64,000 bases of DNA from Cephalotus follicularis (lineage: Eukaryota > Streptophyta > Magnoliopsida > Oxalidales > Cephalotaceae), in contig BDDD01001802.1 of assembly GCA_001972305.1 (NCBI GenBank), positions 69,554 to 133,553 on the forward strand, written 5' to 3'. Below are positions 34,791 through 44,823 of this stretch, piece by piece. The translations under genes and the position numbers were made by a program. The notes under the pieces were generated by a model, which saw only the letters and a program-made list of their open reading frames with translations, was not told the origin of the DNA and did no database searches. The first letter of the stretch is position 1, and every line of letters begins with the position of its first letter.

Positions 34791-35422
34791 TTTGAGTTAA
34801 TTACTCAAAGTGATGAGAAATGTTTTATGATTGTGAAATGAAATGAAATGAATGTTTCTACATGAGAAACCAGTTTTAAAAATGTTTTACAATGATGTTT
34901 TGTGAATGCTTTGAGCTGATCGCTCAAGGTATTAAGGAAGATTTTATGAAATGATTTTATGAATGCATTTGAGCTAACTACTCAAATGAAGATAAATGTT
35001 TTATGAATGCATTTGAGTTAATTACTCAAATGAAGAGAAATGTTTTATGAATGCATTTGAGTTAACTACTCAAATGAAGAGAAATGTTTTATGAATGCAA
35101 TTGAGTTAACTACTCAAATCAAGAGACATGTTTTATGAATGTATTTGAGTTAATTACTCGAATGAAAAGAAATGTGTTATGCATGCTTTGATCTGGTCAC
35201 TCAAAGTGTTAAGAAATGTTTTATGAAATGAATTTATGACATGAACAACTACTGGATTTCGATCCAGTGAGGATTAATCTAGTAAAGATTACTAAGTGAA
35301 CCACCCTTGGATTGTGATCCAAGGGGAAACAATTCGATATGGATTAATGTTAATGGAGCATAAAGTGCTCGCGGACATGCATGTGATGTAAGGATAGTAA
35401 TCGGGGAGTTCACAATGCCCCG
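34791..35422 (+). other. Hairpin ladder in B1
   Basis: Successive perfect or near-perfect stems lie in one orientation. They are TTTGAGT/ACTCAAA with a five-base loop (34791-34809), further GAGT/ACTC stems in the 44-base repeats, ACTGGAT-TTCG-ATCCAGT (35251-35268), CCCTTGGAT-TGTG-ATCCAAGGG (35304-35325) and CGGGG/CCCCG around a short loop (35402-35422). The same order appears in B2 (41600-42060), B3 and A. Differences between copies tend to occur on both arms, so pairing is kept. Confidence 0.65.
34961..35180 (+). repeat. 44-base tandem repeat carrying hairpins, five units
   Basis: Units begin GAATGCATTTGAG at 34961, 35005, 35049, 35093 (GAATGCAATTGAG) and 35137 (GAATGTATTTGAG). Each contains a GAGT...ACTC stem. 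B2 has a single unit near 41770. The array has therefore expanded in B1 or contracted in B2. Confidence 0.85.
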
Positions 35423-36492
35423 GTGAAGCAGTGTGAAAGGGTTTATTAAGGGTTCACGACCACTAAGTTTTATGAAATGTTCTGTTTCATGAGATATGAA
35501 TAGAAAAAGGGTTTTAAATATGTTTTGTTTATGAATGTGAAGAAAAAGATTTTACTGATGTTTTCAAGTATGGCTGTGATACAAGCCAAAAGAAGGTATG
35601 ATTGGAAAACATTTTTGATTGTTTTCAAGTATGTCGATGTTATACACCAGAAAATGTATGATTTTAGAAATGTTCTGATTTTATGAAAGTTATCAGAAAG
35701 GATTATTTTGATAGTGAAATGTTCTGGTTTTATAAAACTAGAAGATGATTTTCAAAGATATTTTGAAATGTATGATGTTGAAACGTTTTGATAAAGATTA
35801 TAAAAAATAACGGATTTTGATAACGTTTTATGACTATGTTTCTTACTGGGCTCTTGAAAGCTCACTCCTTTCAATGTCTTGTTTTCAAACAAATCTTCCA
35901 GGAAACTTTGAACGTGAAGTTGCGAGCTTTAGAGGAAGTTCACAAAAGAAGTGTATGGAAAGGAAGTATGATATGCTATGAAGTTATGTTTTAATGTCCT
36001 ATGTTAATGTTTTCCGCCATGTAACATTTTATGATAAACGATGTATAGATGTTAAACTAAGGAAACAAATGCTATAGGTTATGATGTTTTTATGTAAGAT
36101 AATGATATCAAAAGTTATTGAACATACTTGAGAGTATGAGAAGTTAATGGTAAAGGTGAGTATATGATTGTTTTATGATGTAATAAGTTTATGTGTTTCC
36201 GCTGTGTAATGTTACATGTTAAGTGATGTACAAATGGAAAGGTATTAGAAACGATCATGATAACGAGAATATGATATTTGAAATTAGTGATTCAAATATG
36301 TAAGCATATGTGATCCTATGAAGTTATTAAGTAATAATGTTAGGTTTTAAATCTAAGTCAAGATTAAATGATTAATGAATCGTTAAATGATTAAACGATT
36401 TGATGGTTAATGGTTTACCCCACATAACGCACCGATTCCTCGAGGCTCGCTTGGAGCATAAAGTGGACTCGGGTCGGGGGCGTTACACCTTT

Positions 36493-37624
36493 ACTGTCTC
36501 TTAGTCGGTCATGATTGATATTGAAGACTCTTTGTAGATAAAATGGATGAAAGGTTTGAACCATCGTGTTTTACAAAGAAGAGGGCCTTAAATGCCTATT
36601 CTGCCGTTCAAAGCACTATTAGCACATGTCTTCTCTGTGGCCTTTGGGACAGGTCTGCTCTGTAGCCTTTGGAGCAGGTCCGCTATGCTCCCTTTGGGAT
36701 TGATCTGCTCTGCAGCTTTCGACGCAGGTCTGCTCTACAGCCTTTGGGAGCTTTGACCTCTTCCTCCGAGGACTGGTTTGACATAGAGCTTTGGGTGCTT
36801 TGACCTCTTCCTCCGAGGTCTGCCTCTAGTATGAGCTCTTCCTTCTAGTATGAGGTGTCAATAGTCTAAGGGCTTAGCATAACAATAGTATATGGCTGTT
36901 AAACAGCTCATTAATAACTCAAGTCCAATCCAGGCAATCAATCACTCGATCCACGAGAGACATAAGCTACGGTGGTCGGTTCCAACTCTAACAGCTTAAT
37001 AAAACATTAATCCATTTATCTAATATTGATCTAATAGTTCATAGTAGCATAATCTATCAGTTCATAATAGCATACATCATTCAAGGAAGAAATATGCTTG
37101 AAATCAAAGCATATAAGTAAATCATACCTGATAACGGTTGAGTTTGCAGATCTGGGAGACTGGCAATTGGAACTGCTCGCAGCTCGGGGAGAATCTACGT
37201 CTAAACCGTCAATATGCTACTTCGTTCAGGCTCTACACACTGTTACGAGTCCAATGACTCCTTCTTTGTGCCAAACCGAGCTTTCTCTCTCTCTAATTCG
37301 CTCTCTCCCTGTCTCCCTCTAGATCCGGAGAAGAGAAGATCAAAACTAGAGCTGAGAGCGTCGAACTCTCTAGACAAAGGCATTCCTTTGTCTCTTTTAG
37401 AATTATGCCACACGAGGTCCCACTAACAACAAATATATCTTTTATTGGCGGAAGAATCTAGAAACTATCCACAAGCAGCCTTCCCTAACAATGGTCGGCC
37501 AAACATACATTTTTCCCATGGTCCAGGTTTGGCACAAAAAGGAAAAGAAAATAATACCAAGCCCCAATCACCATTTCACAATATTTTTTTTTACAAACAT
37601 TTACATATAATTTCGAGGCTTACA
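36493..37624 (-). repeat. 3' LTR of C, right part
   Basis: This continues 21792-22806 after the B1 target duplication and ends at TTTCGAGGCTTACA, next to the purine tract. The two parts total about 2147 bp. An array of CTCTGTAGCCTTTGGG-like units lies at 36630-36830. On the minus strand a leader rich in GAGAGA precedes an AG|GTATGA donor-like site at 37127. The open frames at 37098-37639 are LTR sequence, not genes. Confidence 0.8.
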
Positions 37625-37640
37625 TCCTCCCCTCCTTAAA
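37625..37640 (-). promoter_or_regulatory. Polypurine tract of C
   Basis: On the minus strand the tract reads TTAAGGAGGGGAGGA and ends at the LTR start TGTAAGCCTCG. It fixes the orientation of C. Confidence 0.8.
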
Positions 37641-37667
37641 GAAATCTCGTCCTGAGATTCTCTAAGG

Positions 37668-38039
37668 TTAAAACAAGTGAGGGTACAAAGTTCTCATGTC
37701 TTCTTCACCCTCCCAGGTAGCTTCTTCAAGTACATAGTACTGCCATAGCACTTTCTCCAATGGGATGGTCTTGCTTCTTAACTGTTTAATTTGGTGGTCA
37801 AGGATTTGGATAGGCGCCTCTTTATAACTCATGCTCGTCCTCAACTCCAATGGCTCATACTGTAGCACTTGAGAAGGATCTGGATGGGACTTCCTCAGCA
37901 TTGAGAAATGGAACACATTATGCACATCCGATAAAGTGGGCGGTAAGGCAAGTCTGTAGGTGACTACACCTACTCTCTCAAGGATCTCGAAAGATCCTAT
38001 AAATTGAGGGGTCGGCTTCCCCTTCTTGCCGAACCTCAT
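37668..38039 (-). CDS. pol: Integrase C-terminus and chromodomain of C
   Basis: The block starts MRFGKKGKPTPQFIGSFEIL and ends LRSKTIPLEKVLWQYY, then EATWEGEEDMRTLYPHLF. This is the same module as in A, D and E2. An upstream stop near 38043 separates it from GDHVFLKVS-type sequence in the same frame. Confidence 0.85.
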   Translation of the reverse strand: MRFGKKGKPTPQFIGSFEILERVGVVTYRLALPPTLSDVHNVFHFSMLRKSHPDPSQVLQYEPLELRTSMSYKEAPIQILDHQIKQLRSKTIPLEKVLWQYYVLEEATWEGEEDMRTLYPHLF

Positions 38040-39120
38040 GATTCATTTGGTCAGTGAGACTTTGAGGAATACATGATCCCCCACTGAGAATTCTAACTCT
38101 TGCCTACGATGATCTCCATAACTCTTCTGTCTGCACTGGGCTGTTAGAAACCTTTCTCTGATGACCTTAACCTTCTCCGTTGTCTCTTGCAGCAACTTTG
38201 GTACATAAAGACTTTGCTCGCCTACTTCAAACCAACAAATTGGGGTTGTACATTATCGACCATAGAGAGCCTGAAATTGTGCCATTCCAATGCTGGAATG
38301 TTAACTATTGTTGTATGAGAACTCTACTAACTCGTATGTTCATCCCAATTACCACCCCAATCCATCACGCATGCTTGAAGTATGTCCTTCAGAGTTTGGA
38401 TAGTCCGATCAGACGGACCATCAACTTGGGGATGAAAAGCTTTGCTGAAATTCAACTGGGTACCAAAAGTTACGTGCAGTTTCTTCCAGAATAGCGATGT
38501 GAACCGAGGGTCCCTGGTACACCATGGAGTCTGACAATTTCACCAACATACAAGGTCACCAACCGTTCAAGAGAATAAGTCGTCTTGATTGCTAGAAAAT
38601 GAGCAGGTTTAGTAAAGCGATCGACGATAGCCCATATGACATCACAGTTAGTCCCTATCCTTGGCAGCACTGTTACAAAATCCATGGTGATGTGTTCCCA
38701 TTTCCATTATGCCACAGACAACGGTTGAAGCAATCCCGCTGGTCTTTTGTGTTCTTCCTTGATTTGTTAGCATGTCAGGCAAGAAGCAACATACTCTGCT
38801 ATCTCCCTTCTCATGTTACTCCACAAGTAATTAAGCTTTAGGTCTTGATACATCTTGGTACTCCCCGGATGTACTGAGAAACTGGATCGATGGGCCTGTG
38901 ACAATAGTTCATCCTTCAATTCTTTATTACTGGGAACACAAACTTTGCCCTGATATCTAATTAATCCATCACCCTGAATGGAGAATTCGGGTTTCAATCC
39001 TCCTTGACCATTTAATGCCATCTTAAGCAAGCTTCCATTCATACATTGGGTTTCTCTAATCCTGTCCAACAACCATGGACGCACACGAATCTAGCTAATC
39101 GTTAAGAAAACTAATTTGCA
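38040..39120 (-). pseudogene. pol: Integrase of C, frameshifted
   Basis: The zinc-binding part (38767-39084) has HPGSTKMYQDLKLNYLW and CLTC, so all four ligands are present. The core starts with MDFVTVLPRIG near 38685 and IVDRFTKPAHFL, then loses frame near 38510; the rest is scattered over frames to 38040. At the codon where D and E2 have TGA, this copy reads Ser (PEFSIQGDG). Confidence 0.8.
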
Positions 39121-39122
39121 AC

Positions 39123-39740
39123 TCAACCCGTCTGCAGCCACATTAGCATTACCTGGTGGTGCTGTATCTCACAGTTATAATCATTAAGCAATTCCATCCA
39201 TCTTTGTTGCCTCATATTCAGGTCTCTCTGGGAGAACAGATGCTTCAAACTTTTGGGATTAGTATACACATCAAAGTTTGTGTCATACAGGGAGTGCCTC
39301 CATTTGCGAAGTGCAAACACTATCGCTGCCAACTCAAGATAATGAATTAGATAAATGTCCTCATAAGGCTTCAACTTCCTTGAGGCATACGTGATCACCT
39401 TTCCATTCTGCATCATAACACATCCCAGGCCATTCCCTAATGCATCACTATATATAACAAAGCCTTCATTGCGATCCAGCAAGGCCAAAATCGTCGTAGA
39501 AATCAAACGATGTTTTAACTCTTGGAAACTCCATTCACAATCATCATCCCATACAAACACTGTATGTTTCTGCGTCAAACATGTAAGAGGTGTGGCAATC
39601 CGTGAAAATCCCTCGACAAAACGATGGTACTACCTCGCCAAGCCTAAGAAACTCTGGACTTTTGTCACGTTTGTCAGTCGTTTCCAGTCTCTCACTGCTT
39701 CAATCTTTACCGGATCTATAGATAACCCGACACTTGAAAA
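39123..39740 (-). pseudogene. pol: RNase H and RT connection of C
   Basis: The open block 39123-39578 carries [42 protein letters not shown], and [22 protein letters not shown]. The acidic position in TDH is changed to TNP. Connection-domain sequence with the LGLA-like motif follows out of frame up to about 39740. Confidence 0.8.
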
Positions 39741-40366
39741 AACATGACCAAGAAAAGCTACCTCTTACAACCAAATTCACATATGATAAACTTGGCATAC
39801 AACCAGCGCTCTCTCAAAACCTGTAACGCCAAGTGGAAATGCTCTCCATGTTCCTCCATAGATTTGGAGTACACCAAGATATCATCAATGAAGACCACGA
39901 TGAATTGGTCTAGATATGGACTAAATACCCGATTCATCAAGCTCATGAATGTGGCAGGGGCATTGGTCACCCCAAACGACATCACCACGTACTCATAATG
40001 CCCATACCGTAACCTAAAAGCTATCTTCAGAATGTCTTCTGCTCTAACTCTGAGCTTATGATACCCTAATCTTAGATCCAACTTGGAGAATAATGAAGAT
40101 CCTCTCAGCTGATCAAACAATTCTTCAATGTGCGGTAGCGGGTACTTATTCTTAAGTGTAGCCTTGTTGAGATGCATATAATCAATGCACATCCTCAAGG
40201 ATCCATCCTTCTTTTTAACAAATAAAACAAGTGCTCCCCACGGGGAAACACTCGGTCTGATAAAACCTTTATTGAGCAACTCCAGCAATTGCAATTTCAA
40301 TTCTTTCAATTCAGGAGGGGCTAATGAAATAAGGAGTTATCGATATTGGTGCTGTCCCTGGCAGGA
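39741..40366 (-). pseudogene. pol: Reverse transcriptase of C
   Basis: The open block 39758-40309 carries [47 protein letters not shown] and an intact [11 protein letters not shown]. The N-terminal part of RT continues to 40366, where solo LTR B2 interrupts it inside the LPGTAPIS motif. The other half of that motif is at 43053. Skipping B2 and one CAGGA keeps the frame. Confidence 0.88.
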
Positions 40367-43052
40367 TGTAATGACCCGAATTTCCAGTAAAGATATTAAT
40401 TATGGAAATGATGCTATTGTGTAGTTGGCAAATATTTCAAGGGACCCGTAGTATGACCCTACGCTCGGGGAGTATGGGGGTTCCGCTCCCTGGTGAGCGG
40501 ACGGGGGGTCCCGCTGCCCGGTCAGCGGGCGAGGGTTCGGGGGGCAGCGCCCACGGAAGAAAATTTTATTTGGCTATTTGTTTTGGATGAATGACATGCG
40601 GAAAACCCGATCTAAAAGGCTAAGAGTTGACAAAACTGTCTAAAGCGTCGACGGTTTTATTGAAAGAGTCGACGCTTTGGGGAACGGTCGATGTCCAAAT
40701 ATAAACGTCGACGCGTTGAAGTTAAATGTGTCAGTTGACTTGGACGAAGACTTAAAACGTTGACGCTTTGTAAGAAAGCGTCAGCGCTTTAGTCGGGATA
40801 GAGGTGAAAAACTCAGGTAAAGGCTGTGACCGTCGACGCTTAAAGGTAAAGAGTCGACGCTTTGACCTGTGTCAGGTGCAAAATTCTAGCTTTTTATCCC
40901 ATTTTGGAGGATTTAAATAAATTGTAGGGCACGTGTCAAGCAAGGAATGGATGAATTATGATATTTTGCTACTATAGGGCAGGTGGCATCAGCTGAATTG
41001 ATTAATTTCATCACATGGAGGCAAGCTCACATGGGTGAGGTCATGGATGACACCATGCAGGCTTAGCCTCCAAGTTTCCCTTTCTCCTTATATATGAGTG
41101 CATTCTCAGCTGAACAAAGAGTTTGTTTCTGCTGAGCTGAAGAGGGAGATTTCGTGGGAGAGAAGAAGAGAAGGAGATCAAGTGAGGTAAGGAGATTCTA
41201 TGCCCATTTCATCAAAGTTTTCCTCTGTTTTGATTCAAAATTATGCAGCAGATACTTTAATTCATATCTTGCTGAGTTCTTGATGAAAGTTCGAATGGTT
41301 TAATGTTTGGAAAACCTCAAGATCTCTACTTTAACTGTTATGTTTTATGCATCTCGAAATTCTATCGAATTCTTGATGAAAATCCATGTTTTCTACCACT
41401 GCTCAGGTACTGTTTTCAAAAGGAAACTGCAACTTTCAAAATTCATTGCAGCTTCGTTTCTCAATGGAATTTTATGATTTTTATCTCTATAGATTCATTG
41501 AGAAGTATAATTTAACTTTGATGTTTTAAGTTTTCTATGACAGTGATTATTTCTATATGAAACGTCTATTTTAGTGAAGTGATGCAAAACTATTTTATAA
41601 AGATTTTTGAGTTAATTACTCAAAGTGATGAGAAATGTTTTATGATTGTGAAATGAAATGAAGGTTTCTACATGAGAACCAGTTTTAGAAAAGATTTACA
41701 ATGATTTTTTATGAATGCTTTGGGCTGATCACTCAAGGTATTAAGAAAGATTTATGAAATGATTTTATGAATGCATTTGAGTTAATTACTCAAATGAAGA
41801 GAAATGTGTTATGAATGCTTTGAGCTGGTCACTCAAAGCATAGAAATATTTTATGAAATGTTTTATGAAATGTATGAACAACTACTGGATTGCGATCCAG
41901 TGAGGATTAATCTCGTAAAGATTAATAAATGAACCAAGAGAAAGAATCCGAGATGGATTAATGTTAATGGAGCTAAATGCTCAACTGGAGCGTAAAGTGC
42001 TCGCGGACATGCATGTGATGTAAGGATAGTAATCCGGGAGTGCACAATGCCCTGGTGAAGCGGTGTAAAGGGTTCACAAGAGGTTCACGACCACCAAGTT
42101 TTATGAAATGTTCTGTTTCATGAGACATGAACAGAAAAAGAGTTTTAAAGATGCTTTGTTTATGAATGTGAAGAAAATGATTTTGCTAACGTTTTCAAGT
42201 AATGCTGCGATACAAGCCAAATAAGGTATGATTGGAAAACGTTTTTGATTGTTTTCAAATATGCTAGATATATATACCAGAAAATGTATGATTTTAGAAA
42301 TGTTCTGGTTTTTATAAAACTAGAAGATGATTTTCAAAGTTATTATGAAATGTATGATGTTGAAATGTTTTGATAAATATTATCAAAAAAAAATAACGGA
42401 TTTCAATAACGTTTTATGACTATGATTCTTACTGGGCTCGTAAAAGCTCACTCCTTTCAATGTCTTGTTTTTAAACAAATCTTCCAGGAAATGTTGAACG
42501 TGAAGTTGCGAGCTTTAATGGAAGTTCACGAAAAAAGAGTAAGGAAAGGAAGTATATGCTATGAAGTTATGTTTTATGTCATATGTGTATGTTTTCCGCT
42601 GTGTAATGTTTTATGATAAACGATGTATAGATGTTAAGGTAAGGAAACGAATGCTATAGGTTATGATGTTTTTGTGTAAGATGACGATATGAAAAGTTAT
42701 TGAACATACTTGAGTGTATGAGATGTTAATGACAAAGGCGAGTATATGATTATTTTATGATGAGATAAGTTTATGTTTTTCCGCTGTGTAAGGTTATATG
42801 TTAAGTGATGTATAAATGTAAGGTATTAGAAACGATCATGATAATGAGAATATGACATTTTGAAATTGGTGTTTCAAAGATGTAAGCATATGTGATCCTG
42901 TGAAGTTATTGAGTGATAATCTTAGATTTTAAATCTAAGAAATGCATCGTTAAATAATTAACGATTTGACGGTCAAAGGTTACACCCACGTAACGCACCG
43001 ATCTTCGGAGCTCGCTTTGAGCTTAAAGTGGACTCGGGCCGGGGGCGCTACA
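40367..43052 (+). mobile_element. Solo LTR B2 in the pol of C
   Basis: It starts TGTAATGACCCGAATTTCC and ends CCGGGGGCGCTACA, with a perfect CAGGA duplication at 40362-40366 and 43053-43057. It is 2686 bp. It carries the GC island (40460-40560), GACGCTTTG array (40630-40870), TATA box at 41087, donor-like GAG|GTAAGG at 41187, the hairpin ACTGGAT-TGCG-ATCCAGT at 41884-41901, and acceptor-like CTTCCAG at 42487. No internal domain remains. Confidence 0.95.
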
Positions 43053-43790
43053 CAGGAGATATGTAGTAAACTCAACATCTCTCCTAGGAGGTAAGGATGT
43101 CAACTCCTCCAGAAACACATCAGGGTACTCACAGAGAACTAGGCAATCCTCCAACCTCGGTATCCATTTCCTGCCATCTGTCATATGCGCCAGGTAACCA
43201 CTGCAACCTTACCTCATGGGTCGATCAGCCTGAATAGCAGAAATTATCTAGACTGAATGGTGCTCAAAGGTTCTAACAAACTTTAACTGAGACTGGCCTG
43301 TTATACAAAATGTTACGAATTTTCTATGACAATCCACATAAGCATAGTGTGCCATTAACCAATCTATTACAAGGATTACATCAAGCTCACCCATCGGCAA
43401 CTCTACTAGATCAGGCATCAAAACACGACAGGCGATCTCGAGGGCACAAGACCTACACACCCATTCGGAGTAAACAGGTTCTCCTACTGGGGTGCGAACT
43501 TCCATCACAAAAGGTAAAGGCTCTGGTTCCACATCCAAATAACATATAAAATGTGATGCAATATGTGAATGGGATGAGCCTAGATCTATGAGAGTTCGTG
43601 CCATATGTTGAGATATATGAATGGTACCTCCAATAACAATGGCAGATCCTGCGGTGGGTCTCCTAACCATGGAATAAACTCTACCCTATACGGTAGGTGC
43701 CAATCCCATAGGTTACTTTCCACGATCCCCTCGCCCTGTAGAAGGAAAACTGGCACGACGACAACCCTGGTATTTCAATCTAGAACCACG
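43053..43790 (-). pseudogene. pol: Protease and start of RT of C
   Basis: On the minus strand the block 43248-43670 has TLIDLGSSHSHIASHF, where DSG of the active site is DLG, then MGELDVILVIDWLMAHYAYVDC. From 43250 to 43053 the linker to RT (LEDCLVLCEYPDVF, then LPPRRDVEFTTYLLPG) follows in broken frames. The Ser-to-Leu change would abolish or strongly reduce protease activity. Confidence 0.82.
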
Positions 43791-44823
43791 ACTCTGCTAT
43801 GAACCGTCATGTTATCGAGCCAAACTTTGTGCTGGCTGATTCCCTGAACCATAGCTATTATAAGGACACTCTGCAGCCATATGATCCATAGCTCCACAAA
43901 CCATGCATTTATCGGTCTTCCACCAAAAATTATCTGAAACATGAATGGTGCGCTGACAATATACGTACGAGTCAAAAGGGACCTAACCACTATCGCTGGG
44001 AAACCTAAAGTGAACTCCCTGAGGCAACAATCTCTCCTGGAGCGTTTGCCTAGAGCCATGACCTCGTCTCCTCTACTGGGAAGCACGAAACTGTCCTCCA
44101 AGCCTTGAGAACCTGGTTGGACTATCGATTCTCTAAGGAGATCCTCCCTGACTTGGGCTGCTTCTGTTCCTTGACCTTTGGGATTTATTACTGCTCCCAA
44201 AACTCCTTCCTGGAGAAACTGGTCTCCTGTTGCCAGCCTGAACCCTCAAGTTGCGTAGCTCCTCAATCACTGCCCCAATATCTCTGGCCCTGCTAGCCAA
44301 CTCAATGAAGGATATCAATCGTCAAGGCACCAACGTCTATCTAATATCAAGCCTAAGCCCACCAATAAACCTCTTGGCCTTCCTTGATTCAGGGCCAACC
44401 ATATGAGGAGATATCCTTGATAATTCAATAAGCTTGGCCTCGTACTGGGCCACTATCATGTTGCCTTGGGTCAAGCCAAGAAATTCAGCCTCCCTCTTAC
44501 CAACTTCAGCCTCGGGATAGTACTGCTCATTGAACTATGTTCTAAACATGTCCCATGAATTTGGTATCCCTAATTCATCCTAGGAGGCAGCAACCATTCT
44601 CCACCAATGTTTTTCTTTGCCTTATAGCATATATGTGGCGAAGGAAACTTTCTCAGAGCCTGAGCATACCATGACTCTGAAAATGTTCTCAATCTGCATT
44701 AGACATCTCTTAGCAGTAACTGCATCAGGGTCTCCCATAAAAGCTTGAGGATTTAACTTCAAAAACCTGATCAAGGGATCCTCCCTGCATGAAGGCAAAT
44801 CAACTGATCTCCTTCCGGCTTCT
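43791..44823 (-). pseudogene. gag: gag of C, cut by element H
   Basis: On the minus strand the capsid fragments include DPLIRFLKLNPQAFMGDPDAV near 44790, then TQGNMIVAQYEAKLIELSR near 44470, and a zinc knuckle CMVCGAMDHMAAEC near 43880-43910. Frameshifts and stops are frequent. The N-terminus lies beyond the H insertion at 44824 and is not in the window. Confidence 0.8.

Larger units (their letters stand above)
23602..35901 (+). other. Candidate leader intron of B1, interrupted by D
   Basis: The donor reads GTGAG|GTAAGG at 23601/23602 and the acceptor CTTCCAG|GAAAC at 35901. Without D the span is about 1530 bases. B2 has the same pair at 41187 and 42487 (1301 bases), B3 at 31954 and 32926 (973 bases). 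The ends are more conserved than the interior. The interior carries the hairpin ladder. No transcript evidence is available. Confidence 0.5.
22807..36487 (+). mobile_element. Solo LTR B1, split by element D
   Basis: It starts TGTAATGACCCGAATTTCC and ends GTCGGGGGCGTTACA. A perfect CCTTT duplication lies at 22802-22806 and 36488-36492. Without D it is about 2.9 kb. Parts are 22807-23921 and 34692-36487. It carries a GACGCTTTG motif array (23040-23275), a TATA box, a splice-donor-like site at 23602 and an acceptor-like site at 35901. No internal domain accompanies it. The long minus-strand frame at 22670-23131 crosses its edge and is not a gene. Confidence 0.93.
21792..44823 (-). mobile_element. 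Ty3/gypsy chromovirus C, minus strand, with nested insertions, truncated
   Basis: C consists of its 3' LTR (21792-22806 plus 36493-37624), a purine tract, and gag-pol from 37668 to 44823, interrupted by B1 (with D and B3 inside) and by B2. Its gag is cut at 44824 by element H, and the rest, including the 5' LTR, is not in the window. The domain order on the minus strand is gag, protease, RT, RNase H, integrase, chromodomain, as in Tekay/Del-type chromoviruses. Stops and frameshifts are many, in keeping with it being the oldest layer of this block. Confidence 0.85.

Noticed and set aside
37098-37639. Three overlapping plus-strand frames suggesting a small host gene
   Set aside because: They lie in the leader part of the C LTR on the opposite strand and have no recognisable domain or codon-like conservation.
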